Positions 54,489-64,000 of a DNA stretch of 64,000 nt are shown here, one piece after another. The notes beneath the pieces were generated by a model. It was not told the origin of the DNA and made no database searches. It saw only the letters and a program-made list of their open reading frames with translations. The translations under genes and the position numbers were made by a program. Location of the stretch: assembly GCA_009995225.1 (NCBI GenBank), contig JAACPW010000010.1:1-64000 (forward strand), in the 5' to 3' direction. Numbering within the stretch: the first letter of the stretch is position 1; every line of letters begins with the position of its first letter. The stretch comes from Sphingomonadales bacterium (GTDB lineage Bacteria > Pseudomonadota > Alphaproteobacteria > Sphingomonadales > Sphingomonadaceae).

Positions 54489-55850
54489 TCACTCGGCCGG
54501 TTGCAACGATCCATCGGGGAGGTTGCCAGCGTCACCGCTGTCCACTGTTCCCTTACGCGGCGCTTCTGCCGCCTTGTCCTTGCCGAGCACCCCTTCGGTG
54601 ATCGAGAAGGGCAAAGGCTTGGGCACTTCGATCTGCCCGATGATCGGCAAAACCACCAGGAAGTGCAGGAAGTAATATGCCGTGGCGATCTGGCTGATGA
54701 TCACATAGGGCTCTTCCGCCGGTGCACCGCCGCAGATGAACAGCGCGATCATGGTCGGGATAAGGCCGAACCAGAAGAACTTGCGGAACAACGGACGATA
54801 GTGACCCGAACGCACCGGGCTCTTGTCAAGCCACGGCAGGATGAACCACAGCAGGATAGAGCCAAACATCCCGATGACACCCAGCAGCTTGGCAGGGATC
54901 AGCACGATGCCGGTGAACGGGATGCTAAGGTCGCCGGTGAAGGCGCGCAGGATCGCGTAGAAGGGCCAGAAATACCATTCAGGCACGATGTGGGCGGGCG
55001 TCGAAAGCGGGTTTGCCTCGATGTAGTTGTCCGGGTGACCCAAGGCGTTGGGAAGGAAAAATACCATCGCGGTAAAGAGGATCAAGAACACGCCCAGCCC
55101 GAAACCGTCCTTCGACGTGTAATAAGGGTGGAACGGGACCGTGTCCGATTCCTGCTTCACTTCCACGCCCGTCGGGTTGGACGAACCGGGAATGTGCAAC
55201 GCCCAGATGTGCAGGATGACAACACCCGCAATCACGAAGGGCATCAGGAAGTGCAGCGAGAAGAAGCGGTTGAGCGCGGCATTGTCCGGCGCAAATCCGC
55301 CCAGCAGCCACACCTGCAGCGGCTCACCCACAAGCGGGATCGCGCTGAACAGACCGGTGATCACCTGCGCACCCCAGAAGCTCATCTGGCCCCACGGAAG
55401 CACATAGCCCATGAAGGCGGTCGCCATCATGAGCAGGAAGATCACGACACCCAGCAACCAGATCATCTCGCGCGGGGCCTTGTACGACGAATAGAACAGG
55501 CCGCGGAAGATGTGCATATAGATGACGATGAAGAAGAAGCTCGCCCCGTTGGCGTGGGCATAACGCATCATCCAACCGTAGTTGACGTTGCGCATGATGT
55601 GCTCGACCGTCCCGAACGCAACCTGCGCGTTCGCGGCGTAGTGCATGGCTAGCACGACGCCGGTGACGATCTGGATCATCAGGCAGAAACCGGCCAGAAC
55701 GCCGAAGTTCCACATGTAATTGAGATTGCGCGGCACCGGATAGCCGGCGCCAATCGCGTTGTAGACGAGCCGCGGGAACGGCAATTTCTCGTCCAGCCAC
55801 TGCGTGAAAGCGGACTTTGGTTCATACTGCTTGGCCCAGGCGAAACTCAT
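54489..55850 (-). CDS. petB: cytochrome b of the bc1 complex
   Basis: Cytochrome b carries two haems and both quinone sites. The 453 aa contain the eight-helix core with [20 protein letters not shown] and [19 protein letters not shown], where the haem ligand His residues lie. The quinol-site PEWY motif ([10 protein letters not shown]) is intact. The C-terminal tail after the last helix is longer than in mitochondria. It follows petA by 67 bp. Confidence 0.97.
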   Translation of the reverse strand: MSFAWAKQYEPKSAFTQWLDEKLPFPRLVYNAIGAGYPVPRNLNYMWNFGVLAGFCLMIQIVTGVVLAMHYAANAQVAFGTVEHIMRNVNYGWMMRYAHANGASFFFIVIYMHIFRGLFYSSYKAPREMIWLLGVVIFLLMMATAFMGYVLPWGQMSFWGAQVITGLFSAIPLVGEPLQVWLLGGFAPDNAALNRFFSLHFLMPFVIAGVVILHIWALHIPGSSNPTGVEVKQESDTVPFHPYYTSKDGFGLGVFLILFTAMVFFLPNALGHPDNYIEANPLSTPAHIVPEWYFWPFYAILRAFTGDLSIPFTGIVLIPAKLLGVIGMFGSILLWFILPWLDKSPVRSGHYRPLFRKFFWFGLIPTMIALFICGGAPAEEPYVIISQIATAYYFLHFLVVLPIIGQIEVPKPLPFSITEGVLGKDKAAEAPRKGTVDSGDAGNLPDGSLQPAE

Positions 55851-55917
55851 AGCGTTCTCTCGGCTTTTTCGAAGTTAAAGGACAGGACGGTTATCATTAT
55901 CATACAGCTACGATGGA

Positions 55918-56481
55918 TTATCCGACACGGACGACGGTGTCTGATGTAAAAGTATATTCCGGGACCATCAGGTTGAGCGGCGCGGGGCCCTTGCGGATGC
56001 GGCCGGCCACATCATAGTGGGAACCGTGGCAGGGGCAGAAATAACCGCCGAACTCACCCTTGTTCTCGCCTTCGGCAGCGCCCAGCGGCACACAGCCGAG
56101 GTGGGTGCAAACGCCCATGGTGATCAAGATGTCCTCGTGACCTTCCTTGGTGCGCGATGCGAGCGTGGCAGGATCGCGCATGTCGGTGGCGTCATCAGCC
56201 TTGGCCGCCGCGATTTCCTGCGGCGTCAAACGCTTCACGAACAGCGGTTGCTTGCGGAATGTGGTCTTGATGCTCTGGCCTGCCTGAATGGCGCTCAGAT
56301 CGACATCGGTGCTGCTTGCGGCAAGCACATCTGCCGACGGTGCCATCTGGCTCACCAGCGGAAACAGCAGCGTTGCGCCGCCGACGCCTGCGGTGCTCAG
56401 CGCCGCAATGTGGATCCAGTCGCGACGACGTACGCCATCGTCCGTGCTCAGTGCGCTGGTATCGGCCGTGTTGATAGCCAT
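55918..56481 (-). CDS. petA: Rieske iron-sulfur protein of the bc1 complex
   Basis: The 187-aa protein starts with a twin-arginine-like RRRDW motif (residues 18-22) and a membrane segment (about 25-45). The 2Fe-2S ligands are C125, H127 (CTHLGC) and C149, H152 (CPCHGS); C130 and C151 would form the usual disulfide. It opens the petABC operon. About 230 bp separate it from the upstream pgeF. Confidence 0.97.
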   Translation of the reverse strand: MAINTADTSALSTDDGVRRRDWIHIAALSTAGVGGATLLFPLVSQMAPSADVLAASSTDVDLSAIQAGQSIKTTFRKQPLFVKRLTPQEIAAAKADDATDMRDPATLASRTKEGHEDILITMGVCTHLGCVPLGAAEGENKGEFGGYFCPCHGSHYDVAGRIRKGPAPLNLMVPEYTFTSDTVVRVG

Positions 56482-56544
56482 TTCGTCTTACCCTGCTCGT
56501 TCGGCCACAACGGGGTCAAACCCGCGCAGCGAGGTGTTCCAACA

Positions 56545-56562
56545 ACGGGGCCTTCGCCCCGT
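56545..56562. other. short hairpin between pgeF and petA
   Basis: Perfect 7-bp arms ACGGGGC and GCCCCGT flank the loop CTTC. It lies in the 229-bp stretch between the pgeF stop and the petA start. No clear T-tract follows on the minus strand, so a terminator for pgeF is only possible. The rest of the stretch shows no ORF and no promoter I could place. Confidence 0.35.
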
Positions 56563-56710
56563 CTTCCTTCCGTCGATTGATCCCCGCCCCAAGCTTGATC
56601 GCGCATCGAGACGCGCCTCACCTGAAACTTACGCGGGGCCATTAACGGCAATCGTCAAAAAGTCCAACCGTGTTTTAAACAAGCCGCGTTCGCCTGCGTG
56701 CAAGCCCTGA

Positions 56711-57460
56711 TCATGGCAAGGCGATCATGCTGATCTGTCTGCCATAGTTGGCCTCGCCCGCCTGGCTGGCGCGTCGATAGGAGTGATAACGCGCGACATC
56801 GCAGAATGTATCCCGGCCTGTATCCGCAATCTTCCTGAGCCCGGCCATCGCCAATCTGTCTGCGATAAAACCGGGAAGGTTGAAATGCCAGCGTGCGGCG
56901 CCTTCGCGTTCGGGCGCGGGCGCAAAGAAGCGTGCGGCTTGTGCAGGGAACTGCGCACGGAAAGGCGCATCGACCTCATAACTGGCCTGCGCGATCGTCG
57001 GCCCGATGACAGCGGCAATATCGGCCCGGCAGGCGCCGAGGGTTTCCATCGCGGCAATGGTGTTTTCGAGCACACCGTCCACCGCGCCGCGCCATCCGGC
57101 GTGGGCGGCGCCGATAACGCCCGCTTTGGGATCGGCAAAGACAATCGGTCCGCAATCTGCGGTCACGATGCCAAGCACGATGCCGGATGTCGCCGTCACC
57201 ACAGCGTCGGCCACCGGACGACCTTCAGCAGTATCATCCCAGGCATGATCCACCACAACGACATCGGGCGAATGCACCTGATGCGGCGCGGCCAGACGCC
57301 CGCCGCCACGCACCACATGCGCCGCCGCCGCGCGCAGAGCCTGCACCTCGGCCGCGTCCCCCGGCCCACCAAACCCGAACTGGTGATGGCCCCCTGCACT
57401 GCCGAAAAAGCCATGCGGAATACCGTCAAGCAGCGCGGAACGCTCGACCTGAAAGTCCAC
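56711..57460 (-). CDS. pgeF: peptidoglycan editing factor PgeF (YfiH/laccase-domain protein)
   Basis: This zinc enzyme of the former DUF152 family removes wrongly built muropeptide precursors; older annotations call it polyphenol oxidase. The 249 aa carry the metal ligands H63 (in HQVHSPD), C103 (in TADCGP) and H120 (in AAHAGWRG). It starts 4 nt after the pepN stop, so the two are likely one transcript. Confidence 0.93.
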   Translation of the reverse strand: MDFQVERSALLDGIPHGFFGSAGGHHQFGFGGPGDAAEVQALRAAAAHVVRGGGRLAAPHQVHSPDVVVVDHAWDDTAEGRPVADAVVTATSGIVLGIVTADCGPIVFADPKAGVIGAAHAGWRGAVDGVLENTIAAMETLGACRADIAAVIGPTIAQASYEVDAPFRAQFPAQAARFFAPAPEREGAARWHFNLPGFIADRLAMAGLRKIADTGRDTFCDVARYHSYRRASQAGEANYGRQISMIALP

Positions 57461-57464
57461 GCTG

Positions 57465-60131
57465 TCAGCCTTCCAGACTGCGGCTGACCTGTTCGTAGGT
57501 ATCGCGCGACAGATTGCCTGCCGCCATGATCCGTTCCAGCTCGGCCTTCATCAGCGCCGCCCGGCCCGGTTCAATCCGCCGCCAGCGCCCAAGCGCGGGG
57601 ACGAAGCGTGCGGCGGTCTGGGGGTTGATCGGATCGAGCGCAAGAATCACGTCGGCGACCATGCGATAGCCTTCGCCCGTTGCGGCATGGAAACCCTTGG
57701 GGTTGCCCGAAAAGGCCATGTGGAGCGCGCGCACGCGGTTGGGGTTCTTGAGCGTGAAGTCCGGATGCTCTGCCAGTGTCCGGACATGCTGGATCACGTC
57801 CGGGTGCAGCGACAGCGCCTGGAGCGTGAACCACTTGTCCACCACCAGCGCATTGTCGCGGTAGCGCGTGTAGAAATCGGCAATCCGGTCCTCGCGTGCC
57901 TGCCCGTCGAGCCCGCACAGCACCATCAGCGCGCCCTGCCGATCGGTCATGTTGTCCGCCGCGTCATACTGCGCCGCAGCAAGCGCGCTGGCGCGCGCCG
58001 GATCGGCTGCGGCGATCAGGCCGAGCGCGATGGTCTTGACCTTGCGCGCCCCGCGCCCAGCCTGATCGTCGAGCGTTACAGCGCAAGCACGGGCATGAAG
58101 CGCCTCCAGCTCCTCGGACAGGGCAAAGCCAATGGCCGCTTTGAGTTTTTCGCGCGCCGCGTGAATCGCGCCCGGATCAGCCTTGCGGTCACCCGTCGCC
58201 ATGACCTCAAACAGATAGGTTTCCGATGGCAGCACCATCAATTCGCCGCGCATCGCATCATCGAGGGCGTTATCGGCAAGGCTTGAGCGGAACGCGCCGG
58301 TAATCGCGGCCTCCCCTGCAGCCTGTTCGTCATCCGACACAGACCCACTGGCCGCGCCCACAAGGTGCCCGGCCGCCAGTTCCTGCAACGCTTCGGAGCG
58401 CGCAAAGGGATCATCATCATGCGCGGCAAGAAACACGAGATCCTCGCGCGCCAATTGCCGATCGATGACCACCGGAGCGGTGAATCCACGGTTGATGGAG
58501 ACCACCGGACCAGGCCCGGTCAACGGAAGAATGAACCTTTGTTCGGCTTGGGTGAGCACGATCAGCTGTTCTGTGCCCAAGGCACCGTTCTGACGCGCGT
58601 GCACTGCCACCCGCAACGGGATCGGCATTGGGAGCTTGTCAGGCTGGCCCGGCGTTGCAGGAACCGTCTGCTTCAGGGTCAGCGTCAGCGTATCGCCATC
58701 GACCGCCTGCGAAACCGCGACGCGCGGCGTTCCGGCCTGCGAATACCAGCGCCGGAACTGGGTCAGATCAATGTCCGCCCCATCCTCGATCGCGCGCACG
58801 AAATCCTCGCAGGTCGCCGCTTCTCCGTCATGGCGATCGAAATACAGGTCGGTGCCTGCGCGGAAGCGTTCGACACCGACCATGCTGCGCATCATGCGGA
58901 TCACCTCGGCGCCCTTGTTATAGACCGTCGCGGTGTAGAAGTTGCTGATCTCGCGGTAAGAGTCGGGGCGGATCGGGTGCGCCAGCGGGCCCGCATCCTC
59001 GGGGAACTGCGCCGCGCGCAGGATGCGCACATCCTCGATGCGCTTGACCGCCTCGCCCCGCATATCCTGCGAGAACAGCTGGTCGCGCAGCACGGTGAAG
59101 CCTTCCTTCAGCGAAAGCTGGAACCAGTCACGGCAGGTGATCCGGTTGCCCGACCAGTTGTGGAAATATTCGTGCGCAATCACGCCCTCGACCGCGTCGA
59201 AATCGGCGTCGGTGGCGGTGTCGGGATCGGCCAGCACGTATTTGGTGTTGAAGACGTTCAGCCCCTTGTTCTCCATCGCCCCCATGTTGAAATCGCTGAC
59301 CGCGACGATATTGAAGAGATCGAGATCATATTCGCGGCCGAACACGTCCTCGTCCCACGTCATCGAGCGGTGCAGGCTTTCGAGCGCATGATCGGTGCGC
59401 GCGAGGTCCTCCTTGCGCACCCAGACATTGCATTCGACCACGCGGCCCGAGCGGGTGGTGAAGGGCTTGGAGTTGGCGACCAGATCGCCCGCAACCATCG
59501 CGAAAAGATAGGACGGCTTGGGCCAGGGGTCGTGCCACTCGGCCCAATGCGTGCCGTTCTCGCGCCGACCCTCTGCCACCTTGTTGCCGTTGCACAGCAG
59601 GATCGGGAAAGCCGCCGGGTCGCCCTCCATAAGCACCTGATACACCGACAGCACATCGGGCCGGTCGGGGAAAAAGGTGATGCGACGGAAGCCTTCGGAT
59701 TCGCACTGGGTGCAAAGCATGCCGTTCGAGGCATACAGGCCCATCAACTGGGTGTTGGCGCTGGGCAGAACCGCGTTGCAGATGCCGACCTTATGCGGCG
59801 CGGCGCTTAGCGAAATGACGAGATCGGGGCCGTCCATTTCCCAGTCATCGGTGTCCTCACCGTCAACGGTCACCGCAAGCGGAACAATCCCGTCGCCGTT
59901 CAGCCGCAATGTGCCGGTCGGCTCACTCGCCGGATTCGGTTCGACCGTGAGCGTGGCGAAAACGCGGGTCTCCTCCAGACCGAGATTGAACGCGAGTGTG
60001 GTCGCGGGGACCAGCCACGCAAAAGGCCGGTAATCGGCCCGCGCGATCACCGGCGGCGCGTGCGGCGAGGGGGCGGCGTCGGCGAGATCGGGGTTGCCGC
60101 CGGGCGTGGTGGGGGTGGTTGCAATGTCCAT
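57465..60131 (-). CDS. pepN: aminopeptidase N (M1 family)
   Basis: PepN is a cytosolic zinc aminopeptidase of peptide turnover. ATG 60131 gives 888 aa. The substrate motif GAMEN is at residues 284-288 and the zinc site HEYFHNW begins at 320, with ligands H320, H324 and E343. The C-terminal helical domain is complete. Its upstream frame to 60167 is open, but the later ATG is preferred. Confidence 0.96.
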   Translation of the reverse strand: MDIATTPTTPGGNPDLADAAPSPHAPPVIARADYRPFAWLVPATTLAFNLGLEETRVFATLTVEPNPASEPTGTLRLNGDGIVPLAVTVDGEDTDDWEMDGPDLVISLSAAPHKVGICNAVLPSANTQLMGLYASNGMLCTQCESEGFRRITFFPDRPDVLSVYQVLMEGDPAAFPILLCNGNKVAEGRRENGTHWAEWHDPWPKPSYLFAMVAGDLVANSKPFTTRSGRVVECNVWVRKEDLARTDHALESLHRSMTWDEDVFGREYDLDLFNIVAVSDFNMGAMENKGLNVFNTKYVLADPDTATDADFDAVEGVIAHEYFHNWSGNRITCRDWFQLSLKEGFTVLRDQLFSQDMRGEAVKRIEDVRILRAAQFPEDAGPLAHPIRPDSYREISNFYTATVYNKGAEVIRMMRSMVGVERFRAGTDLYFDRHDGEAATCEDFVRAIEDGADIDLTQFRRWYSQAGTPRVAVSQAVDGDTLTLTLKQTVPATPGQPDKLPMPIPLRVAVHARQNGALGTEQLIVLTQAEQRFILPLTGPGPVVSINRGFTAPVVIDRQLAREDLVFLAAHDDDPFARSEALQELAAGHLVGAASGSVSDDEQAAGEAAITGAFRSSLADNALDDAMRGELMVLPSETYLFEVMATGDRKADPGAIHAAREKLKAAIGFALSEELEALHARACAVTLDDQAGRGARKVKTIALGLIAAADPARASALAAAQYDAADNMTDRQGALMVLCGLDGQAREDRIADFYTRYRDNALVVDKWFTLQALSLHPDVIQHVRTLAEHPDFTLKNPNRVRALHMAFSGNPKGFHAATGEGYRMVADVILALDPINPQTAARFVPALGRWRRIEPGRAALMKAELERIMAAGNLSRDTYEQVSRSLEG

Positions 60132-60183
60132 GACCGCCGATTTAGGTTGATTCGGGCGCGGGTCCAATGGTTAGGTTTGAATA

Positions 60184-61026
60184 ATGGCGCATTTGCTGAT
60201 CTTCGGACTGGGTTACACAGCAGGGCGGATCGCCGAAGCGGTGCGCGCGCGCGGTTGGCAGGTACAGGCTACAGGCAGCGCGGGCGACATCGCCTTTGCG
60301 GACCGGGACACCGTGCTGGCCGCGGTGCACAACGCCACGCACATCCTTTCCTCCGTCCCGCCCGACCGGCAAAGCGGCGGCGACCCGGTGCTGGAGCGCT
60401 ATGGCGAGGTGGTGGCGGACAAGCCGCTGTTCTACCTTTCCTCCACCGGCGTTTATGGCGACCGCGAGGGCGCATGGGTGGACGAATGGACCCCGACCAT
60501 CGCGCAATCGGGCGAAGGCCGCCGCAACGCCCGCGCCGAGGCGGATCTGGCATGGCTGAACCTCGGCGCGCGAGCGTTCCGCCTGCCGGGCATCTACGGG
60601 CCAGGGCGCAGCGCGCTCGACCGGGGGCAGGAAGGCAAAGCGCGGCGGATCGACATGCCCGGTCAGGTGTTCAGCCGCGTGCATGTCGACGATATTGTCA
60701 GCGGTGTGGTCGCCGCGCTGGTGCAGGATGCACCGGCAGGCGCTTACAATCTCGGTGACGATTATCCGTGCAGCGGCAACGCGGTGACCGAACACGCCTG
60801 CCGCTTGCTCGGCCTGCCGCTGCCACCGCTGGAATCGCTGGAAGAGGCGAACCTCTCCGAAATGGCGCGGGGTTTCTATGCCGAAAATCGCCGGGTCGCC
60901 AATGGCAAGGCCAAACGAGTGCTGGACTGGCAGCCGCAATACCCGACCTATGTCGAGGGTCTCGATTTTTTGTTTTCGCCTCAAGCGCCGGCGGGCGCAT
61001 CCGCGCCCTTGGCTTTCGCGCCATAA
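60184..61026 (+). CDS. NAD(P)-dependent epimerase/SDR-like protein
   Basis: This 280-aa protein of the extended SDR fold resembles the YeeZ type. The N-terminal dinucleotide motif is FGLGYTAGRIA (about residues 6-16). YLSSTGVYGDREGAWVDE and FRLPGIYGPGRSALD in the middle match nucleotide-sugar epimerase-like proteins; a classical YxxxK is not clear. The substrate is unknown. It is divergent from pepN with 52 bp between. Confidence 0.85.
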   Translation: MAHLLIFGLGYTAGRIAEAVRARGWQVQATGSAGDIAFADRDTVLAAVHNATHILSSVPPDRQSGGDPVLERYGEVVADKPLFYLSSTGVYGDREGAWVDEWTPTIAQSGEGRRNARAEADLAWLNLGARAFRLPGIYGPGRSALDRGQEGKARRIDMPGQVFSRVHVDDIVSGVVAALVQDAPAGAYNLGDDYPCSGNAVTEHACRLLGLPLPPLESLEEANLSEMARGFYAENRRVANGKAKRVLDWQPQYPTYVEGLDFLFSPQAPAGASAPLAFAP

Positions 61027-61084
61027 GGCGCGGCGGGCGGTCGCCCTTGCGGCCCTTCAGGCCGATCATTGCCTGAACAGAAAA

Positions 61085-62032
61085 CTAACGCCTGAGCGCA
61101 CCGCTCTGCTGGACCTGCACGGCCTTCACCCGCCGCGCTCGCAGCGCGAGGCCCATGCCGATCAGCGCCAGCGCCATGCCGCCCATCGAGAGCGCGTCCC
61201 ACTTGAACCCTTCGAACAAGGTCGACAGCAGCATCGCCACGCACACGGTGACGATCCCGTTATAGGCCGTCTTCCCCGCCCCGATCTCGCGCACCAGATT
61301 GTAATGCAGCGGGAAGGTGACGACCGATCCGATGATCGCCAGATAGGCCGTGCCCGCCCAGAACTGCCACGCGGTCGGCAGTGAGGGCGGACCGGCGGTG
61401 ATGAAGGCATAAGCGAAGTCGAAGATCGTGCCATACAGCATCGCCCAAGCCAGCAGGCTCACCATCGGCACCCCGCGCCCGGTGGGGTTGGCCTGCACCA
61501 CATTGGCGATCGACGCGGCCAGCATCCCGCCGATTGCCAGCACGATGCCCAGCCCGACATTGCCGCCCAGCGGCGCCGCGTTCCATTCGTGCACCAGCAG
61601 CATCGCCACACCCGCAATCGCCACCAGACTGCCGCCGATAAAGCCGCCCTGCACCTTTTCGCCGATGAATATCTTCGCGAAAATCGCATTCGGGACCATC
61701 AGCAGCGCGAACATCACCGCGACGATGCCGGACGTAATGTGCCCTTCGGCATGATAAACGAACAGGAAATTGCCGCTGAATTGCGCGATCCCGACGCCCA
61801 GTGCCAGCAGGTGTTCGGGCCGGTTCAGGCGCAGCCGATTGCCCATCACCAGCGCCAGCGCGAACAGCGCAGGCGTCGCCAGCATGAAGCGGAAGAACAC
61901 GCTCCACGCCGCAGGCACGCCGTCGATCTGCCCGGTGATGACGAACCAGGTCGAACCCCAGATCGTGCCGGTCAGCATGAAAGGGATCAGCACCCGGGGG
62001 CTGAGCATCGACGGCGCGGCGGCGTCATTCAT
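61085..62032 (-). CDS. DMT family (EamA) transporter
   Basis: ATG 62032 overlaps the stop of the upstream threonine aldolase gene (ATGA) and gives 315 aa; the longer frame from 62119 was rejected. Ten membrane segments in two EamA repeats are visible, with TGTIWGSTWFVITGQ in the first helix. The pair with a threonine aldolase suggests amino-acid export, but this is inference. Confidence 0.88.
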   Translation of the reverse strand: MNDAAAPSMLSPRVLIPFMLTGTIWGSTWFVITGQIDGVPAAWSVFFRFMLATPALFALALVMGNRLRLNRPEHLLALGVGIAQFSGNFLFVYHAEGHITSGIVAVMFALLMVPNAIFAKIFIGEKVQGGFIGGSLVAIAGVAMLLVHEWNAAPLGGNVGLGIVLAIGGMLAASIANVVQANPTGRGVPMVSLLAWAMLYGTIFDFAYAFITAGPPSLPTAWQFWAGTAYLAIIGSVVTFPLHYNLVREIGAGKTAYNGIVTVCVAMLLSTLFEGFKWDALSMGGMALALIGMGLALRARRVKAVQVQQSGALRR

Positions 62033-63051
62033 AGCGCGGCGATGGCCTTGCCAAGCGCCTGCGCATCTTCTGCCCGCGTGTTCCAGGCGGTGACGAAACG
62101 GGCGGAATCGCTGCCCCAATCGTAGAAGGCAAAGTCCTGCGCCCGCAGCGCGGCGCGTTCGGCTTCCGACAGACGCACGAACAGCTCGTTCGCTTCGACG
62201 GGATGGAGTAGCCGGTCAGCGCAGCCCACAGCGACTTCACGCGCCGCCGCATTGGCGTGCGCGGCATTGGCGAGCCACAATCCTTCATCCAGCATGGCGA
62301 GGATCTGCGCGGCGAGATAGCGGCCCTTGCATTGCAGATGCCCGGCACGCTTGCGGCGGTAGCGGACTTCCATGGCGCGTTCGGGATCAAACAGCACCAC
62401 TGCCTCAGCCCCCATCCCGCCATTCTTGATAAAACCGAAGGCGAGGCTGTCCACCTGTCCGCTGGCACCGCGCGCGGCCTCTTCGGGCGATCCGCCGAGG
62501 TAGGCCGCCGCATTGGCAAACCGCGCCCCGTCCATATGCAGACCCAGCCGGCGTTCCTTGGCGAAGGCTGCCAGCGCCGCCAGTTCTTCCGGGCCGTAGG
62601 CGCGGCCATACTCGCTCGCCTGCGTGATCGCGATGGCTTGCGGCTGCACCTGATGCACATCGTTGCGGATCGGGTCGATTGCCGCGGCGATCCCCTGCGA
62701 CGCCAGCTTGGCGCCTTCACCATCGGCGTGGATCAGCTTGGCGCCGTGCAGGAAGAACCCCGGCGCGCCGCCTTCGTCGACCTCGATATGCGCTTCGGTG
62801 TGACACACCACCCCGCCGTGGGGGGCGCACATCGTGGCCAGCGCCAGACAATTGGCCGCCGTGCCCGTCGCCACCCACAGGCCTGCACATTCGCGCCCGA
62901 ACAAGGCGGTAAAGCGCGCGTCGAGCTGCGCGGAAAGCGCGTCCCCATCGTAGGGATTGTCCGGTTCATCGGCGTTGCGCATCGCCTCCCACACGCGGGG
63001 GTGGACGGCTGCGGCGTTGTCGGACAGGAAGGGCTTGAACATCGTCATCAA
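62029..63051 (-). CDS. low-specificity threonine aldolase-like PLP enzyme
   Basis: The protein of about 340 aa is of the beta-eliminating lyase/threonine aldolase family, which cleaves threonine to glycine and acetaldehyde. The N-terminus FLSDNAAAVHPRVWEAM is typical. The PLP-binding region is FGFIKNGGMGAEAV, where the Lys should form the Schiff base. The start could be ATG 63051 or the ATG at 63042. It overlaps the DMT gene. Confidence 0.88.
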   Translation of the reverse strand: MMTMFKPFLSDNAAAVHPRVWEAMRNADEPDNPYDGDALSAQLDARFTALFGRECAGLWVATGTAANCLALATMCAPHGGVVCHTEAHIEVDEGGAPGFFLHGAKLIHADGEGAKLASQGIAAAIDPIRNDVHQVQPQAIAITQASEYGRAYGPEELAALAAFAKERRLGLHMDGARFANAAAYLGGSPEEAARGASGQVDSLAFGFIKNGGMGAEAVVLFDPERAMEVRYRRKRAGHLQCKGRYLAAQILAMLDEGLWLANAAHANAAAREVAVGCADRLLHPVEANELFVRLSEAERAALRAQDFAFYDWGSDSARFVTAWNTRAEDAQALGKAIAAL

Positions 63052-63101
63052 CCATCGCCTCTAGCCGCACAATCCGGCGTGACAAGCGGGAGCAGACAAT
63101 C

Positions 63102-63419
63102 GTGAGCGAACAAACCCCCAAGCTGACCATCACCCACCACGTGGCAGGCCAGGGTGGGCGCTATGTCGCCGTGCTCGCGGATTCGGGCGAGGAAGGCTAT
63201 CTCGAATGGGAACCGGGCGAAGAACACGATGGTAAGGAGGTGCGCATCGCCGCGCACACGATTGTACCGCGTGCCATCGGCGGGCGGGGCGTGGCGGCGG
63301 CGCTGGTGGACCGGCTGGTCGAGGATGCGCAGCGGCAGGGCTTCCTGATCCGCCCCGATTGCTCCTACGTCGCCAGGAAGTTCGAAGACAATCCGGACTG
63401 GGCCCCGCTGAAAGCCTGA
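63102..63419 (+). CDS. GNAT family N-acetyltransferase (YjdJ-like)
   Basis: A GTG at 63102 starts a 105-aa protein of the small GNAT type. The acetyl-CoA-binding loop is GGRGVAAALVDRLVEDA (about residues 62-78) and the C-terminal PDCSYVARKFEDNPDW is typical of the YjdJ group. Its 3' end overlaps the convergent PH-domain gene by 55 bp. Confidence 0.88.
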   Translation: MSEQTPKLTITHHVAGQGGRYVAVLADSGEEGYLEWEPGEEHDGKEVRIAAHTIVPRAIGGRGVAAALVDRLVEDAQRQGFLIRPDCSYVARKFEDNPDWAPLKA

Positions 63420-64000
63420 TTTTCGGGCGCCTGATCCAGCCGCGAATAATCTGTCCCGGCAATTGTCTCGATCACGGCGGCCCGCAAGGCGCGGGCTTCG
63501 TCGAGCGAGACGCCTTGCATCGCGAACTGCCCGCCCGCCAGCCCGAGGTGCACGGTCGCGTATCCACGCAGCCGCGCCAGAGGGTTTTGCACGATTTCGA
63601 CCGAGTGAAGCTTCATCCGCGTCGCAATCATCTGCGTCGGCGAAAGGAAGCCGTGGCTGGCATAGACCTGCGCTGCATCAATCGCATGACGCCGGAACTC
63701 CCAGGCATACAGGTTCACCCCGACCGACAGCACCGCTGCGCCGAGCGGAATAAGGAACAGGCCGGTTGGCGCCATGATCGCGGTGACAATCGTCAGCACA
63801 CCGAAGATCGCGGCATCGCGGAACGTCCGGTCGTTGCGGTGACGCTTGCTCGCGCGATGCCAGGCTGTGCGGTCGTCCGGCAGCCGAAAGCCTGCCGCCG
63901 CGACAATCGGCGCGATCTCCGCCATCTTTGCAAAAGGCGCAACCTCATGGCTTTCACTCTCGGCATCCTGCGCGAGGCTGACAAAGCTGAGGCCGTGCCA
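63365..64000 (-). CDS. PH-domain (bPH2, YdbT-like) protein, 5' end outside the window
   Basis: The reading frame runs without a stop to the right edge at 64000, so the gene starts beyond the window; the ATG at 63925 is probably internal. The visible 211 aa include WHGLSFVSLAQDAESESHE at the edge, two hydrophobic segments (around 63735-63810) and the C-terminal bacterial PH domain with MIATRMKLHSVEIVQNPLAR. This is the layout of YdbT-type membrane proteins of unknown role. The 3' end overlaps the GNAT gene. Confidence 0.8.
   Translation of the reverse strand, partial: WHGLSFVSLAQDAESESHEVAPFAKMAEIAPIVAAAGFRLPDDRTAWHRASKRHRNDRTFRDAAIFGVLTIVTAIMAPTGLFLIPLGAAVLSVGVNLYAWEFRRHAIDAAQVYASHGFLSPTQMIATRMKLHSVEIVQNPLARLRGYATVHLGLAGGQFAMQGVSLDEARALRAAVIETIAGTDYSRLDQAPENQAFSGAQSGLSSNFLAT

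Noticed and set aside
60184..60260. Calling the 280-aa epimerase-like protein a classical nucleotide-sugar epimerase
   Set aside because: The dinucleotide motif and fold fit, but no clear YxxxK is visible, so only a general call was given.

Overview
The window is chromosomal DNA of a GC-rich alphaproteobacterium, most likely of the order Sphingomonadales (Sphingomonadaceae or Erythrobacteraceae). The evidence is a MipZ-type division ATPase, a petABC bc1 operon, a fused MrpAB antiporter subunit, a CIRCE-controlled groESL, many overlapping ATGA gene junctions and the general protein style. There is no phage, IS element or CRISPR array. Most of the window is ordinary core genome.

Layout. 1-500: rplL and its terminator. 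778-9227: a curli (functional amyloid) locus on the plus strand. It has csgF, csgG, three very large curlin-repeat proteins (630, 532 and 416 aa), a smaller 211-aa curlin, an unrecognised 260-aa secreted protein and a CsgH-like chaperone. It is followed by a convergent 479-aa protein with a TonB-like layout (9297-10736). 10892-16404: MATE exporter, MscS channel, groES-groEL with CIRCE, LysR regulator. 16510-22839: NTF2-like protein, PhyH-type dioxygenase, glpX, two tandem paralogous secreted proteins, hom and a secreted unknown. 23235-25914: tonB-exbB-exbD-exbD. 26094-31879: Lhr-family helicase, DUF2059 protein, membrane J-protein, mipZ, panC. 31935: tRNA-Gly(UCC). 32119-37947: two CNNM/CorC-type proteins, AI-2E family protein, SLC13 permease. 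38120-41705: an iron-uptake-like set (PepSY membrane protein, 58-aa membrane protein, TonB-dependent receptor) with a Fur-like palindrome upstream. 41982-46789: atypical SDR, then the trehalose operon otsB - GH15 hydrolase - otsA. 46861-52780: six-gene Mrp Na+/H+ antiporter. 52937-60131: apt, petABC, pgeF, pepN. 60184-64000: NAD-dependent epimerase-like protein, DMT transporter, threonine aldolase, GNAT and a PH-domain protein cut by the window edge.

The curli locus is the most unusual part. CsgG would form the outer-membrane pore and CsgF its extracellular partner. Several giant curlins would be exported through it, and the CsgH-like protein would keep curlins from polymerising in the periplasm. 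No csgE or csgD is present. The genes are separated by strong hairpins, and the last three are translationally coupled. The 260-aa protein, and possibly the convergent 479-aa protein, are the best candidates for undescribed parts. Other points of interest are an apparent AUA start codon for otsA, an SDR with Phe in place of the catalytic Tyr, a duplicated 47-bp segment at the end of glpX, and a paralogous gene pair sitting between glpX and hom.

All calls rest on reading the sequence and on family knowledge; no database search was run.
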